NCBI RefSeq assembly: GCF_014193895.1 | Contig: NZ_BLZR01000001.1 | Coordinates: 2,170,001-2,234,000, forward strand | Source: Clostridium fungisolvens | Lineage (GTDB): Bacteria > Bacillota > Clostridia > Clostridiales > Clostridiaceae | Length of the DNA stretch: 64,000 bases | Reading direction: 5' to 3' | Shown here: positions 1 through 9,299 of the stretch, in pieces | How positions within the stretch are numbered: position 1 is the stretch's first letter | Layout: each line of letters begins with the position of its first letter | Translations under genes and position numbers: made by a program | The notes under the pieces: generated by a model | What the model saw: only the letters and a program-made list of their open reading frames with translations | Databases searched by the model: none | Told to the model about the DNA's origin: nothing

Positions 1-147
1 TCCAGAAACTGTTGTTTTGTACTTAACTATTAAATCATAATTTTTGCTTGTTTCATTTATACTTAAAGCCTTAACTGTAGTTTTATTCATGACTAAGCTT
101 GATATCAAGGCAATAAGCATGAAGAATATAAAAAATTTTTTTAACAT
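1..147 (-). CDS. N-terminal part of a secreted protein (runs off the window)
   Basis: An open frame of 49 codons runs from an ATG at 147 to the window edge. It is preceded by a good AAGGTGA ribosome binding site. The start MLKKFFIFFMLIALISS is a classic signal peptide: lysines, then a hydrophobic core. The following residues (about 21-49) are polar and show no recognisable domain. The remainder lies outside the window, so no function can be given. It is divergent from the P-type ATPase. Confidence 0.7.
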   Translation of the reverse strand, partial: MLKKFFIFFMLIALISSLVMNKTTVKALSINETSKNYDLIVKYKTTVSG

Positions 148-456
148 AAAAATCACCTTTCATTAAGTATAAACTTGGAATTTAAATTATGGAATAAAGT
201 TTTATTTTTTGATTTTATCAGGTTAACAAATCATTGGCTGAACTAAATTTTTGCTTTTAAAAGAAATCATATACTTTAATTATCGATGAAAAATTAAAGT
301 ATATTATATATAAATAAGGAATATCTAGTTCCAATAATGGATATCTAAGGGAGTACAATAGTGTTTATCAGTTGAGAATAAGTGTATGTCGAAAATATGC
401 ACATTTATATTGTTTAGGCATAAAATACATTATATTAATTGATAATAGAGGTAATT
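148..456. promoter_or_regulatory. Divergent intergenic region with a 13-bp-arm inverted repeat
   Basis: This gap separates the secreted-protein gene from the P-type ATPase. It contains a perfect inverted repeat, 269-281 against 292-304 (arm ATATACTTTAATT, 10-nt loop). There is no T-run after it, so it is more likely an operator or a leader hairpin than a terminator. I see no gene here. Confidence 0.4.
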
Positions 457-2949
457 ATGGAACGAACAAAAGTAGGATTGAGCAATGAAGAAGTAATGCA
501 TTATAAACAAAAATATGGTTTAAATGAGTTGTTTAAAAAAGAGGATACTGGAATTTTAAAAAAATTTATAGATGTCCTTAAAGAGCCAATGCTTTTATTG
601 CTTTTATGTACTACAATTATATATTTTATGCTTGGAGAGTTTCAGGAAGGCATTGTTATGCTTATATTTGTCCTGTTCGTTTGCTCTATAACCTTCTTTC
701 AGCAATGGAAAACTGATAGGACAATGAATGCCTTGAAAAACTTAGTTTCTCCAGAGATACAAGTACTTAGAGATGCAAAGAAAATTATAATTAAAAGTTC
801 CGAATTAGTTCCAAATGATATTATTTATATCTCCCAAGGAGAAAGAATTCCTGCTGATTGTGAAGTAGTTGAAGTATCTAATTTATATGTTGATGAGGCT
901 ATTCTAACAGGTGAATCAGAGCCAGCTTATAAACAATGTAAAAAGCAGTGTAATGGAATAGATGATTATTGGAAGGAATATATGCTTTATGCAGGGACAT
1001 TAGTAGTTTCTGGAACATGTGTTGCTATTGTTAGAAAAATCGGAACAAGTACAGAGTATGGAAAAATAGGTAAATCCATATATGAAGCAAAGGAAGAAGA
1101 TACTCCATTACAAAAAAAGGTTGGGAATCTTGTTAAAATATTAGCAGTTATTGGAGCAGTATTATGCATTGCAGTAATATCGTTATCTTATATTAACACA
1201 CAAAATCTTATTAAAAGTATATTGTCAGGAATAACTTTAGCCATGGCAATAATACCAGAGGAATTTCCTGTTGTGCTAGCTGTTTTTCTTTCAATGGGTG
1301 CATTTAGACTTGCTAAGAAAAATGTAATTATGAGAAAAATTTCAGCAGTGGAAACCTTAGGTTCTACTACAGTTCTTTGTGTAGACAAAACGGGGACAAT
1401 TACTGAGAATAAGATGAAAGTAAGTAAAGTTTTTTATAATAAAAAATTATTCGATGATGTGAATTATCTAAGTAAAGAACTTTCAATGGTTAGTATATTA
1501 GCTTGTCAACGGGATTCAACTGATCCACTTGAGAAAGCAATTATTGAAGTTGCAAAGAAAAACATAGCAGTTTATGAATTGGAAAATCTCGAAATATGCA
1601 AAAAGTTTGATTTCAATTCTAATACTAAGAGAATGGCAAATGTTTATATTATGGATGATAATTATTATATATCAGCTAAAGGTTCTCCAGAGGCTATAAT
1701 TAGACTTTGCAAATTTAATAAAGAGGAATTAGGGGAGATTAAGCGGGAAGTAGATTTTTTTGCATCAAAAGGACTTAGAGTAATAGCACTAGCCGATGGG
1801 ACAAGTGAAAAACTTTTTGAGGAATTAGAAGATTATACTTTGAGTTTTAAAGGAATTTATGGTCTTCAAGACGCACCAAGAGAAGGAGTTCTTGAAGCAA
1901 TAAAAAGTTGCAATACTGCTGGTATTAGAGTTGTTATGATAACTGGTGATTACTATAAAACTGCGGTAGCTATTGGTGAAGAGATTGGATTGAAGTTTTC
2001 AAATAGTTCAATAACTGGAGAAGAAATTGATCACATGACTGATGTTGAACTAATGAATGCAGTCAAAGAGTGCGATATATTTTCAAGAGTCATTCCAGAG
2101 CACAAGATGAGGATTATAAAAGCACTTAGGGACAACGGTGAAATAGTTGCTATGACAGGTGACGGAGTAAACGATGCTCCTGCTTTAAAGAAAGCGGATA
2201 TTGGAATTGCTATGGGTGGTAGGGGTACTGAAGTAGCAAAAGAGGCTGCTGATATGATTTTACTTGATGATAACTTTACTACAATCGTAGATTCAGTTAG
2301 AGATGGAAGAAGAATATTTGATAATATAAGAAAAGCAATGATATATATATTTATAATTCACATTCCTATAATAACTCTTGCTCTTTTTTCACCAGTTTTT
2401 GCACTACCTCAAATTTTACTCCCAATGCACATAATGCTTTTAGAATTAATTATAGATCCAACCTGTTCAATAATTTTTGAAATAGAACCTGAGGAGCCTT
2501 ATATTATGAATCAGCCACCTAGATCGCCCAAAGAACCTTTATTAACACAGGGAATGGTTAAGAAAGTGCTAATGCAGGGGACAACTTTGTTTTTAGCAGC
2601 ATTTTTACCTTTTCACTACTTAGTGGATAGCGGAGTTACTGTAGAATATGCAAGAAGTTTCTCGCTTACAACATTGATAGTAGGTAATATAATATTGGTT
2701 TTGGTTAATAGTTCTAATACTAAACCAATTACTGAAGTACTATTGGATAATCGAAATAAATCAAGAATTCTGATAAATATAATATCAGTTGTAGTTTTAA
2801 TCTGTATTATATATATGCCAATGCTACAATCGTTATTTAAAACATCGTCCTTAGCTTTAAAAACGTTTACAGAAGCGCTTGTTCTAGGGGGTATCTCAAC
2901 AGGTTGGTGGGAGATCGTAAAACTTTTTCATAGAATTAGAAAGTTATGA
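457..2949 (+). CDS. P-type cation-transporting ATPase (P2 type)
   Basis: An integral membrane ion pump of 830 residues. I start at ATG 457, which follows AGAGG, rather than at an upstream TTG without a binding site. Visible family motifs are the actuator TGES (about 151), PEEFPVV in membrane helix 4 (about 267), the phosphorylation site DKTGT (Asp 310) and the hinge TGDGVND (about 567). Hydrophobic pairs lie before and after the actuator domain, with about six helices at the C-terminus. Helix 6 reads LELIIDP, where Ca2+ pumps have a V-N-L-V-T-D-G pattern: the Asp is kept but Asn and Thr are replaced. The fold and ATP-driven transport are clear; the ion is not, and Ca2+ should not be assumed. 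It appears to be a single-gene unit. Confidence 0.9.
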   Translation: MERTKVGLSNEEVMHYKQKYGLNELFKKEDTGILKKFIDVLKEPMLLLLLCTTIIYFMLGEFQEGIVMLIFVLFVCSITFFQQWKTDRTMNALKNLVSPEIQVLRDAKKIIIKSSELVPNDIIYISQGERIPADCEVVEVSNLYVDEAILTGESEPAYKQCKKQCNGIDDYWKEYMLYAGTLVVSGTCVAIVRKIGTSTEYGKIGKSIYEAKEEDTPLQKKVGNLVKILAVIGAVLCIAVISLSYINTQNLIKSILSGITLAMAIIPEEFPVVLAVFLSMGAFRLAKKNVIMRKISAVETLGSTTVLCVDKTGTITENKMKVSKVFYNKKLFDDVNYLSKELSMVSILACQRDSTDPLEKAIIEVAKKNIAVYELENLEICKKFDFNSNTKRMANVYIMDDNYYISAKGSPEAIIRLCKFNKEELGEIKREVDFFASKGLRVIALADGTSEKLFEELEDYTLSFKGIYGLQDAPREGVLEAIKSCNTAGIRVVMITGDYYKTAVAIGEEIGLKFSNSSITGEEIDHMTDVELMNAVKECDIFSRVIPEHKMRIIKALRDNGEIVAMTGDGVNDAPALKKADIGIAMGGRGTEVAKEAADMILLDDNFTTIVDSVRDGRRIFDNIRKAMIYIFIIHIPIITLALFSPVFALPQILLPMHIMLLELIIDPTCSIIFEIEPEEPYIMNQPPRSPKEPLLTQGMVKKVLMQGTTLFLAAFLPFHYLVDSGVTVEYARSFSLTTLIVGNIILVLVNSSNTKPITEVLLDNRNKSRILINIISVVVLICIIYMPMLQSLFKTSSLALKTFTEALVLGGISTGWWEIVKLFHRIRKL

Positions 2950-3011
2950 TGAATTCAAATCCTTAATTAATAAGAAAACTATTTCTACACAGTAGGCCAA
3001 AAGTAAAATTA

Positions 3012-3058
3012 TATGTAAGTTGTAGCACTGATTAAATGTTGGTGCTATAATTTACATA
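3012..3058 (+). terminator. Hairpin after the P-type ATPase, possible terminator
   Basis: Arms of 17 bp (3012-3028 and 3042-3058) pair throughout with two G-U wobbles. The T-run after it is short and broken (TTAGTTTTT), so termination is likely but not certain. Confidence 0.5.
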
Positions 3059-3114
3059 TTAGTTTTTATATGGAAGATAAAATGTATTATAAGCATTTTA
3101 TTATAGGAGGGTTT

Positions 3115-3582
3115 ATGGAGTTTAGCAAAAGCTTACAGGAATATAGTTTTGAAAGAGTGAATCAAGAAACCATTAATTCATTGGTTGACTTAGAATTAGA
3201 ACTTTGGCCAGATAATGAAAGAGAAAGTTTGTTAAGAGATACTTTTGTTCTACTTGATAATTCAGATAATAATATTTTTTTGGTTTGTAGAAAATCTAAT
3301 CAAAATGTAGGTTTTATTCATGTTTCATTAAGACATGATTATGTTGAGGGAGCTGATTTTAGTCCAACTGGTTTTATTGAGGGGATTTACGTTGAAGAAA
3401 GTTTTAGAGGTATAGGTATTGCGAGAAAGTTAGTTGAATGCGGAGAAGTATGGTGCCGTGAAAAAGGTTGCAGACAGCTTGCTTCTGATATTGAATTGAA
3501 TAATAAAGGGAGCTTTGATTTTCACAATAGTATTGGTTTTGAGGAAACAAATAGGATAATATGTTTTTTAAAAAATATTTAA
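3115..3582 (+). CDS. GNAT acetyltransferase resembling aminoglycoside 6'-N-acetyltransferase AAC(6')-I
   Basis: A 155-residue GNAT protein, which would transfer acetyl from acetyl-CoA to an amine. ATG 3115 follows TAGGAGG at the right distance; the in-frame ATG at 3070 has no binding site. The architecture follows the AAC(6')-I group: LELWPD near the N-terminus, a DYVEG segment, FIEGIYVEESFRGIGIA as the acetyl-CoA loop (R-G-I-G-I-A), LASDIELNN, and a closing HNSIGFEET. These segments occur in this order in known AAC(6')-Ij-like enzymes. Activity on aminoglycosides is inferred from family resemblance; chromosomal members may have other substrates. It is flanked by hairpins on both sides and is probably monocistronic. 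Confidence 0.8.
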   Translation: MEFSKSLQEYSFERVNQETINSLVDLELELWPDNERESLLRDTFVLLDNSDNNIFLVCRKSNQNVGFIHVSLRHDYVEGADFSPTGFIEGIYVEESFRGIGIARKLVECGEVWCREKGCRQLASDIELNNKGSFDFHNSIGFEETNRIICFLKNI

Positions 3583-3624
3583 AGAATCCTAAATTTGATT
3601 AACATACGTTAATGGCTATTATAA

Positions 3625-3663
3625 AAAGAGATCACTGAAGAAGGATGCTTAAGTGATCTCTTT
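3625..3663 (+). terminator. Intrinsic terminator after the AAC(6')-like gene
   Basis: Arms AAAGAGATCACT (3625-3636) and AGTGATCTCTTT (3652-3663) pair perfectly around a 15-nt loop. The A-rich 5' side and T-rich 3' side could serve both this gene and the convergent minus-strand gene. Confidence 0.75.
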
Positions 3664-3732
3664 GTTGCAGTATAGAAAACATAAAATTTTATGTCGTTTA
3701 AACCCAGAGCTTTCAATACTTTTAGAAGCTTT

Positions 3733-4410
3733 TTATGATGCAATTTCTATACATTCGAAGTTGATTTTGCCTGTTCCTATATCATAAAGTAATCCAGAGA
3801 TTGCCCCTAAATCCTTTGCTAGCAATGGGAAAATTGAATAATTAGCTTTTACAATTATTTCCCGCATTTGAAGGTAATCTGTCCAAGAACCTAATTTCTT
3901 ATTTTCTGAAAACAATAAATTAAATCCATTAACTATAGCAGTATTAAATGGAGGTATGATTGTAGGGTGTATAAAGTATAGTATATTTGCCACAGCAGGT
4001 CCTAATCCTTTTATTTTAAGTTTGTCCAATTTTACTATTTCTTCTATTATTTCATCTTCACGAGATGATAAAAGACAAGTTTCTAAAAAATTAGCAAAAA
4101 TTTGTTTGTTTTGTTCATTTTCATAAATATCAGGTATACCTAACTTAGGCTTCCAATAGAAAGGGTGAGCAGCTCCTTTAAATATTTCTTTTTGCTCAGT
4201 GATATAGCCTAAAATAAATTCCAGGGGTGATCCCTTGAAGTTATTACCAAAAGAATGACTTCTTGTCGAATGAATAAGGTCCAAAACTCCATTTTTTATG
4301 GAAGGAAATGCTTTTATCCTTACTTCATTACTAATAAACCAAGTGTTGTAGGTTGATTGTTGATTTTCTTTATAGTACTTCACTATTTTAGCCAAATTAT
4401 TATGATACAT
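3733..4410 (-). CDS. Unknown protein with a helix-hairpin-helix-like segment
   Basis: A 225-residue soluble protein that I do not recognise. The ATG at 4410 follows AGGAGG. Around residues 130-160 it has KIKGLGPAVANIL followed by a proline-containing stretch and a short hydrophobic helix. This resembles the helix-hairpin-helix of DNA glycosylases and other DNA-binding proteins, where the G-L-G turn contacts the backbone. The glycosylase catalytic Lys/Asp arrangement cannot be confirmed by eye. It is convergent with the AAC(6')-like gene and stands alone. A DNA-related role is inference only. Confidence 0.6.
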   Translation of the reverse strand: MYHNNLAKIVKYYKENQQSTYNTWFISNEVRIKAFPSIKNGVLDLIHSTRSHSFGNNFKGSPLEFILGYITEQKEIFKGAAHPFYWKPKLGIPDIYENEQNKQIFANFLETCLLSSREDEIIEEIVKLDKLKIKGLGPAVANILYFIHPTIIPPFNTAIVNGFNLLFSENKKLGSWTDYLQMREIIVKANYSIFPLLAKDLGAISGLLYDIGTGKINFECIEIAS

Positions 4411-4663
4411 ATTTGTCCTCCTATCTTGTCAAAAAACTGTAAATATATTAAGTACATACATAATAATACCATTTATTGTAAAACAAGTGAATAACTAATT
4501 ACCAAAATAATACAGAATTATAATTATAGATATGATTAGTAATATATTTAATCTGATATGGGAACAATTTTTTTAGATTATAAAGTATTATATTGAAATT
4601 AAATAAAAATGTTATTTTTTTAATAGAATAGAAGGAAAAATATATGTATATGAAGGTGAAAGA

Positions 4664-4858
4664 ATGAAATTAAGACCATTACATATTGTAATTTTATCAA
4701 TCCAATCTATTGCAATGCTTTTAAACTTATATTCAATTTTTATTAAAAAAGTTCAAGATTATAACGGACATATAATAGCTTTTCTATTGATTGCGTTTAT
4801 AATGATCTTAAGTTTGAAATCTTGGTCCTTATCTGAGCAGAATAAAAATAAAGTATAG
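4664..4858 (+). CDS. Small membrane protein, two predicted helices
   Basis: A 64-residue protein starting MKLRPLHIVILSIQS, preceded by GAAGGTGAAAG at correct spacing. Two hydrophobic stretches (about residues 7-27 and 36-53) with a short basic loop between predict a two-helix membrane protein with a Lys/Asn-rich tail. I do not recognise a family. A strong terminator follows directly, supporting a real single-gene unit. Confidence 0.65.
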   Translation: MKLRPLHIVILSIQSIAMLLNLYSIFIKKVQDYNGHIIAFLLIAFIMILSLKSWSLSEQNKNKV

Positions 4859-4877
4859 AAATTTAAATTTTATAATC

Positions 4878-4909
4878 ACAGAACATGACATAACAGTGTC
4901 ATGTTCTGT
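4878..4909 (+). terminator. Terminator hairpin after the small membrane protein
   Basis: A perfect 13-bp stem (ACAGAACATGACA with TGTCATGTTCTGT) surrounds a 6-nt loop and is followed by TGTTT. Confidence 0.7.
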
Positions 4910-5003
4910 TGTTTATAATAGAATTAAGGATATAAATTTAAGTAAGTTGTATTCTATGAAATAATGTATACTTATTTATGATTAGTAGAAAGGGTAGTGT
5001 ATT

Positions 5004-6143
5004 ATGGCAGAACTTTTAAAGGATGTATACAACGAAAGTTTTTTAAGATGTTTTGGAGAAAAAGTTAAAGGTTCATATGTAGATTTTAATATAGAAATGT
5101 TTGTTTCTGAAGTATTGAAGGAGAATTGGGATGAACTTGCTTTAAAACAGAGAATGCGGAGAATAACAGAAATTCTTGGTGCAGGGTTGCCTAGCAGTTA
5201 CTATGAAGCACTTAAAATAATGTTTTCAATAGATGAAGAATGTGTAGGTTTCCCTTATCTATTTTTCCCAGATTTCGTAGAAGTTTTTGGACAAGATGAA
5301 CAAAATTTAGAATTATCTATTAAAGCATTGGAACGATTTACGATAAGATCCTCATCAGAATTTGCAGTAAGACATTTTTTAATAAAGTATCCTGAAAGAA
5401 TGCTTTTTCAGATGCAACTATGGGCGAAAAGTGATAACGAACATATAAGAAGACTTGCAAGTGAAGGATGTAGACCAAGACTTCCATGGGGCATTGCTTT
5501 ATCGATGTTTAAGAAAGATCCAACTCCTGTTTTATCAATTTTAGAGATATTAAAGAAAGATTCATCATTGTATGTTAGAAAGAGCGTAGCTAATAACTTA
5601 AACGATATATCTAAGGATAACCCTTTTTTAGTAATAAAAACTGTGAAGCGTTGGAAAAGTGATGATTCCAATACTGATTGGATTATTAGACATGGGTGTA
5701 GAAGCTTGATAAAAAAAGCAGTTCCAGATGTAATGGATCTGTTTGGATATACAAAAGTCTATGGTGAACAAAAGCTTGTAGAAAAATCTTCGATAGTTGT
5801 AGAACCTAAGACTGTAAATATAGGTGAGATCAGTGAAATTACATACTCATTATCTATAAGGGAAGGACAAAATGCAAAGGTAAGAATAGAGTATAGTATA
5901 TATTTTGTTAAGGCTAGAGGGAAAATTTCAAGAAAAACCTTTTTGATATCAGATAAGGTTGTAGTAGGTGGTTCCTTTGTTTGTGGTACAAAAAAGCATA
6001 GCTGGGCTGATTTAACCACACGTCGTCACTACACAGGAAAACATAGGATTTCACTTTTAGTAAATGGAGTTGAAGTGGCTGAAACAGAAATTTTATTGCG
6101 AAGTAATGTATCTACAGATATTCCGATTACTAATAAAATATAA
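5004..6143 (+). CDS. alkC: DNA alkylation repair protein, AlkC type with C-terminal Ig-like domain
   Basis: A 379-residue DNA glycosylase of the HEAT-like-repeat superfamily, which removes alkylated bases such as 3-methyladenine. The N-terminal about 250 residues are helical repeats. They carry the hallmark segment SEGCRPRLPW (about residues 153-162) and a later RHGCR (about 231). AlkD-type enzymes stop near this point. Here about 115 further residues follow, rich in beta-strand-like sequence (SSIVVEPKTVNIGEISEI onward). That matches the Ig-like DNA-contacting domain reported for AlkC enzymes and decides the AlkC call. The gene is monocistronic, with a strong terminator downstream and no ada or other repair gene beside it. 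Confidence 0.85.
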   Translation: MAELLKDVYNESFLRCFGEKVKGSYVDFNIEMFVSEVLKENWDELALKQRMRRITEILGAGLPSSYYEALKIMFSIDEECVGFPYLFFPDFVEVFGQDEQNLELSIKALERFTIRSSSEFAVRHFLIKYPERMLFQMQLWAKSDNEHIRRLASEGCRPRLPWGIALSMFKKDPTPVLSILEILKKDSSLYVRKSVANNLNDISKDNPFLVIKTVKRWKSDDSNTDWIIRHGCRSLIKKAVPDVMDLFGYTKVYGEQKLVEKSSIVVEPKTVNIGEISEITYSLSIREGQNAKVRIEYSIYFVKARGKISRKTFLISDKVVVGGSFVCGTKKHSWADLTTRRHYTGKHRISLLVNGVEVAETEILLRSNVSTDIPITNKI

Positions 6144-6245
6144 ATTTCTAATGTAATTACAATTAATAGCTAACATAGATTTTTTCAAAGCTTCATTAAC
6201 GGAACAGAGCTATTTATCTGTATTTGAACTTAATTTATATTAGGT

Positions 6246-6292
6246 AAAGTCAGTAACATTTATATTAATTTAAATGTTACTGACTTTTTATT
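6246..6292 (+). terminator. Intrinsic terminator after alkC
   Basis: A perfect 17-bp stem (6246-6262 with 6271-6287) is followed by TTTTTATTTT. Confidence 0.85.
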
Positions 6293-6395
6293 TTCTGTTT
6301 AAGGAAATTACCTTTAAATGTAATAACACTTGTTATTTTGTGGTAGTATTAATTAAAGCTATAAATGTATTTAAAAACAGAGGGGGATATAAATT

Positions 6396-7628
6396 TTGGC
6401 TACGTTTTTTCTTATAATAATTTATTTTGCTTTTATAAGTTTAGGATTGCCAGACTCTTTACTTGGTGTTGCTTGGCCAGTTATGCATATTGACCTTGGA
6501 GCACAGTTTCAGTCTGCAGGTCTTATTTCTATGTCTATTGCAGGAGGCACAATCTTATCAAGTTTAGCTAGTGGGTTTGTTCTAGGAAAGCTCGGAACTG
6601 GTAAAGTAACTCTAATTAGTTGTTTCATGACAGCGGTTGCTTTACTAGGCTTTTCTTTTTCACCATCATTCATTTGGCTTATAGTTTTAGCAATTCCACT
6701 GGGTCTTGGAGCTGGATCAGTAGACGCTGGATTAAATAATTATGTGGCAAATCATTATAAAGCACATCATATGAGTTGGCTACATTGTTTTTGGGGTGTA
6801 GGTGCTACTTTAGGTCCAATTATTATGTCTAGATTTATAGGTGGAAATAGTTCCTGGAGATATGGATATAGGACCGTTTCTTTTATACAGTTTTCATTGG
6901 TATTATTACTTTTCTTCACTTTGCCTTTATGGGAGAAGGTAGGCAAGGAGAGAATTAAAAATAGTGACCAAATTGATGGTGAAGGAAATGAATCTAGTAC
7001 AGAAATAATTTCAGAGCACAATACGGGAGGGGGAAATGTAGTAACACTCCCTGGAGTAAAGTTTGCATTAGCAGCTTTTCTTTTTTACTGTGCAGGTGAA
7101 TCAACTATAGGATTATGGGGAAGTAGTTTTCTTGTAAACACAAAGAGGTTTTCACCAGTAACTGCAGCTAGCTGGGTATCTTTATATTATGGTGGAATTA
7201 CTGTAGGTAGGTTTATTACAGGATTTGTGACTATGAAATTAAGCAATAAAGCCTTAATTAGATTAGGGCAAATAATATCCTTAATAGGTATTTTTTTATT
7301 GATATTACCACTGCCACAAATTCTTTCATTTCTTGGATTTATGTTAGTTGGATTGGGGTTTGCCCCTATATTCCCATGCATGATTCATGAAACACCAGTA
7401 CGTTTTGGTAAAATAAATTCTCAAAAAATAATAGGGTATCAAATGGCTTGCGGTTATATTGGCGCTACATTCTTGCCACCACTTTTAGGCTTTATAGCTG
7501 CTAAAACCTCAATTAGTATTATGCCATTTTTTGTTTTAATATATATAGTGACAATGTTATTGGGTTCAGAAAGAATAAATTTGCTTATGAAAAGCTTACA
7601 CATAAAAAATAATAATCTAAAGTGTTAA
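6396..7628 (+). CDS. Major facilitator superfamily transporter
   Basis: A 410-residue protein with about 12 hydrophobic helices split by a polar central loop (about residues 185-215, rich in Asp, Glu and Ser), the usual 6+6 layout. It starts at TTG 6396, seven bases after GAGGGGGA; no ATG is better placed. The N-terminus ISLGLPDSLLGVAWPVMH and a GLGAGSVDAGLNNYV segment resemble the sugar/FucP-like branch. The substrate cannot be read from sequence. No regulator or enzyme is co-transcribed with it. Confidence 0.8.
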   Translation: MATFFLIIIYFAFISLGLPDSLLGVAWPVMHIDLGAQFQSAGLISMSIAGGTILSSLASGFVLGKLGTGKVTLISCFMTAVALLGFSFSPSFIWLIVLAIPLGLGAGSVDAGLNNYVANHYKAHHMSWLHCFWGVGATLGPIIMSRFIGGNSSWRYGYRTVSFIQFSLVLLLFFTLPLWEKVGKERIKNSDQIDGEGNESSTEIISEHNTGGGNVVTLPGVKFALAAFLFYCAGESTIGLWGSSFLVNTKRFSPVTAASWVSLYYGGITVGRFITGFVTMKLSNKALIRLGQIISLIGIFLLILPLPQILSFLGFMLVGLGFAPIFPCMIHETPVRFGKINSQKIIGYQMACGYIGATFLPPLLGFIAAKTSISIMPFFVLIYIVTMLLGSERINLLMKSLHIKNNNLKC

Positions 7629-7753
7629 TTTACATTGTTGCTGAGATAATCTTAATAAAAGCTTGGATTTAGAACTTTTATTTCCATTTTTGTATTATAA
7701 TTAAAGGTAAATAATTTGATTTAGTTATAATGTAAAGGAGTAGAAAGTTATTT

Positions 7754-8404
7754 ATGAATTTAAACTTAATAGAAGAAGCTAAAAATTATTTAGAAGCATT
7801 TATGAAAGACAAAGTAGTAGAATATGAAGTTATACATCCTTGGAGAAGAGATTCAAAATATATTGTTAGGCATTGTTATAGGGTATGCTCAATAGCAATG
7901 GAAATAATAAACAATTATGAAACTGAGTTATCTTCGAAAGATATAGAGCTAATTCAAGTTGCAGCCATATTGCATGATTTAGGCAAAGTTTATTCTAGAG
8001 GTGAGCATGCTGAGAAAAGCGGGGAAATTGTAGAACATTGGCTGGAACTTAATCCAAATATCGACGAATTGGTTGAAGATAAAAAAAGATTAATAAGTAT
8101 TATCAAAGATCATTCAAATAAGGGAATAAAAGATGATGATTTACTTTCCTCAATTCTTAAGGATGCAGATTTACTAGATGAAATTGGGGCAATGTCTATT
8201 TTCATGGCTTCTAATAAATTAAATAGACAAACACCTTATTTTTTTGATGAGCTATATAAAATCCTAAAAGAAGATGAATTAAATTATTGTTACAAGGAGC
8301 TCAGTAAGTTACAAACAGAAGCTGCAAAGAAAATATTAATGAGGAAGATAGAATTTATTAATAGTTTTGTTACAGAACTAGAGTATGAGTTAAGAGAATT
8401 TTAA
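7754..8404 (+). CDS. HD-domain phosphohydrolase
   Basis: A 216-residue soluble protein with the HD-superfamily metal site: His40 in RHCYRV, the His74-Asp75 pair in ILHDLGK, a further His in RGEHAEKS, and a distal Asp in LKDADLLDEIGA. Members hydrolyse phosphate esters of nucleotides or cyclic nucleotides. The compact single-domain form with the ILKDADLLDEIG motif is typical of small stand-alone HD proteins of unknown substrate. The binding site AAAGGAG lies somewhat far (13 nt) from the ATG. A repeat of family A begins 13 nt after the stop. Confidence 0.8.
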   Translation: MNLNLIEEAKNYLEAFMKDKVVEYEVIHPWRRDSKYIVRHCYRVCSIAMEIINNYETELSSKDIELIQVAAILHDLGKVYSRGEHAEKSGEIVEHWLELNPNIDELVEDKKRLISIIKDHSNKGIKDDDLLSSILKDADLLDEIGAMSIFMASNKLNRQTPYFFDELYKILKEDELNYCYKELSKLQTEAAKKILMRKIEFINSFVTELEYELREF

Positions 8405-8416
8405 ATACAATGAGTG

Positions 8417-8520
8417 TATTGTGGATGTACCACTTCGTGATAAAATTTATATTTTAAAATTCTCTCGCCTGAAACTTAAGTTATAAATATGAAATTTTGC
8501 AGGTAATTTGTGTTACAATA
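8417..8520. repeat. Repeat family A, copy A1 (inverse orientation)
   Basis: A 104-bp imperfect palindrome whose ends pair (TATTGT at 8417, ACAATA at 8515). Its left half (GGATGTACCACTTCG, then TAAAATTTATATTTT) matches the reverse complement of the right halves of copies A2 and A3 almost base for base. The right half is more diverged. It lies between the HD hydrolase and the unknown gene at 8640. No reading frame is present. Confidence 0.75.
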
Positions 8521-8639
8521 TATAAATAGAGATGTACAGATAAAGATAAGGTTCAATAGATATGTTACAATTTATAAGACCATATCTATAAATAATCAAC
8601 ATTATGTAAGTGATTATAATAAAATGCTAAGGAGTAAGT

Positions 8640-9263
8640 ATGGAAAATAATTTTGCATTAACAAAAGAAGAACTGGAACAACTAACTGCAGTTGAGGCCT
8701 GGGAGAAATTATATAACAAGGAGCTAAACTCAAAGAAGAATATCCTTGAATATGTTGAGATAACAAGAATATTTAAAAAGTTAGAAGTAAATCCAGAAAA
8801 GATTCAAGACACATATAGCTATATTTATGGAAAAATAGAAGACTTAAAAGAAAAAATAAAACCTAACACAATGATGTTTTTAAAAAATAATCTAAAATCA
8901 CAACTTGGAAAATATGTTGTTGAAAAAGATCCAAAGCCAATAAATCACTTTATAGAGTTTTTCAAAGAAGCATATCCTGAAAATAATAGAAGAAAAGATT
9001 TTACATGGGTAATAATGGATGTGAATAAAATCTCAGAAGAGCAGCTTTGGACTACTTTAACTTATATAAATAAAGAGTGCATGAATCATGACCTTAGACT
9101 AAGTTTAAGTGAAAAAAGAAATATTATAGAGGTAATTGAGTTAGTTGTTAAAAGAAATAATTCCAAATTTATAAGTAATCTTAGAAATCTAAAATCCTTA
9201 ACAGATGTGTTAAACATAAAAATTGTTAGCGTAGGTGAAATCTTTAAGGTTAAGAAGTTTTGA
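8640..9263 (+). CDS. Unknown soluble protein
   Basis: A 207-residue, charged, mostly helical protein with no signal peptide or membrane helix and no family I recognise. The start ATG follows AAGGAG. Alternating Lys/Glu/Leu stretches (about residues 40-90 and 150-185) suggest helical repeats or a coiled region. It is followed after 36 nt by a membrane-protein gene that has its own strong binding site; the two may form an operon ended by the terminator at 9740. Confidence 0.7.
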   Translation: MENNFALTKEELEQLTAVEAWEKLYNKELNSKKNILEYVEITRIFKKLEVNPEKIQDTYSYIYGKIEDLKEKIKPNTMMFLKNNLKSQLGKYVVEKDPKPINHFIEFFKEAYPENNRRKDFTWVIMDVNKISEEQLWTTLTYINKECMNHDLRLSLSEKRNIIEVIELVVKRNNSKFISNLRNLKSLTDVLNIKIVSVGEIFKVKKF

Positions 9264-9299
9264 TGATTAATAGCCCTATGTATCCTAAGGAGGTATATA

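Noticed and set aside
3733..4410. Toxin or restriction enzyme call for the HhH-type protein
   Set aside because: No antitoxin, methylase or nuclease motif (PD-(D/E)xK, HNH) was seen.
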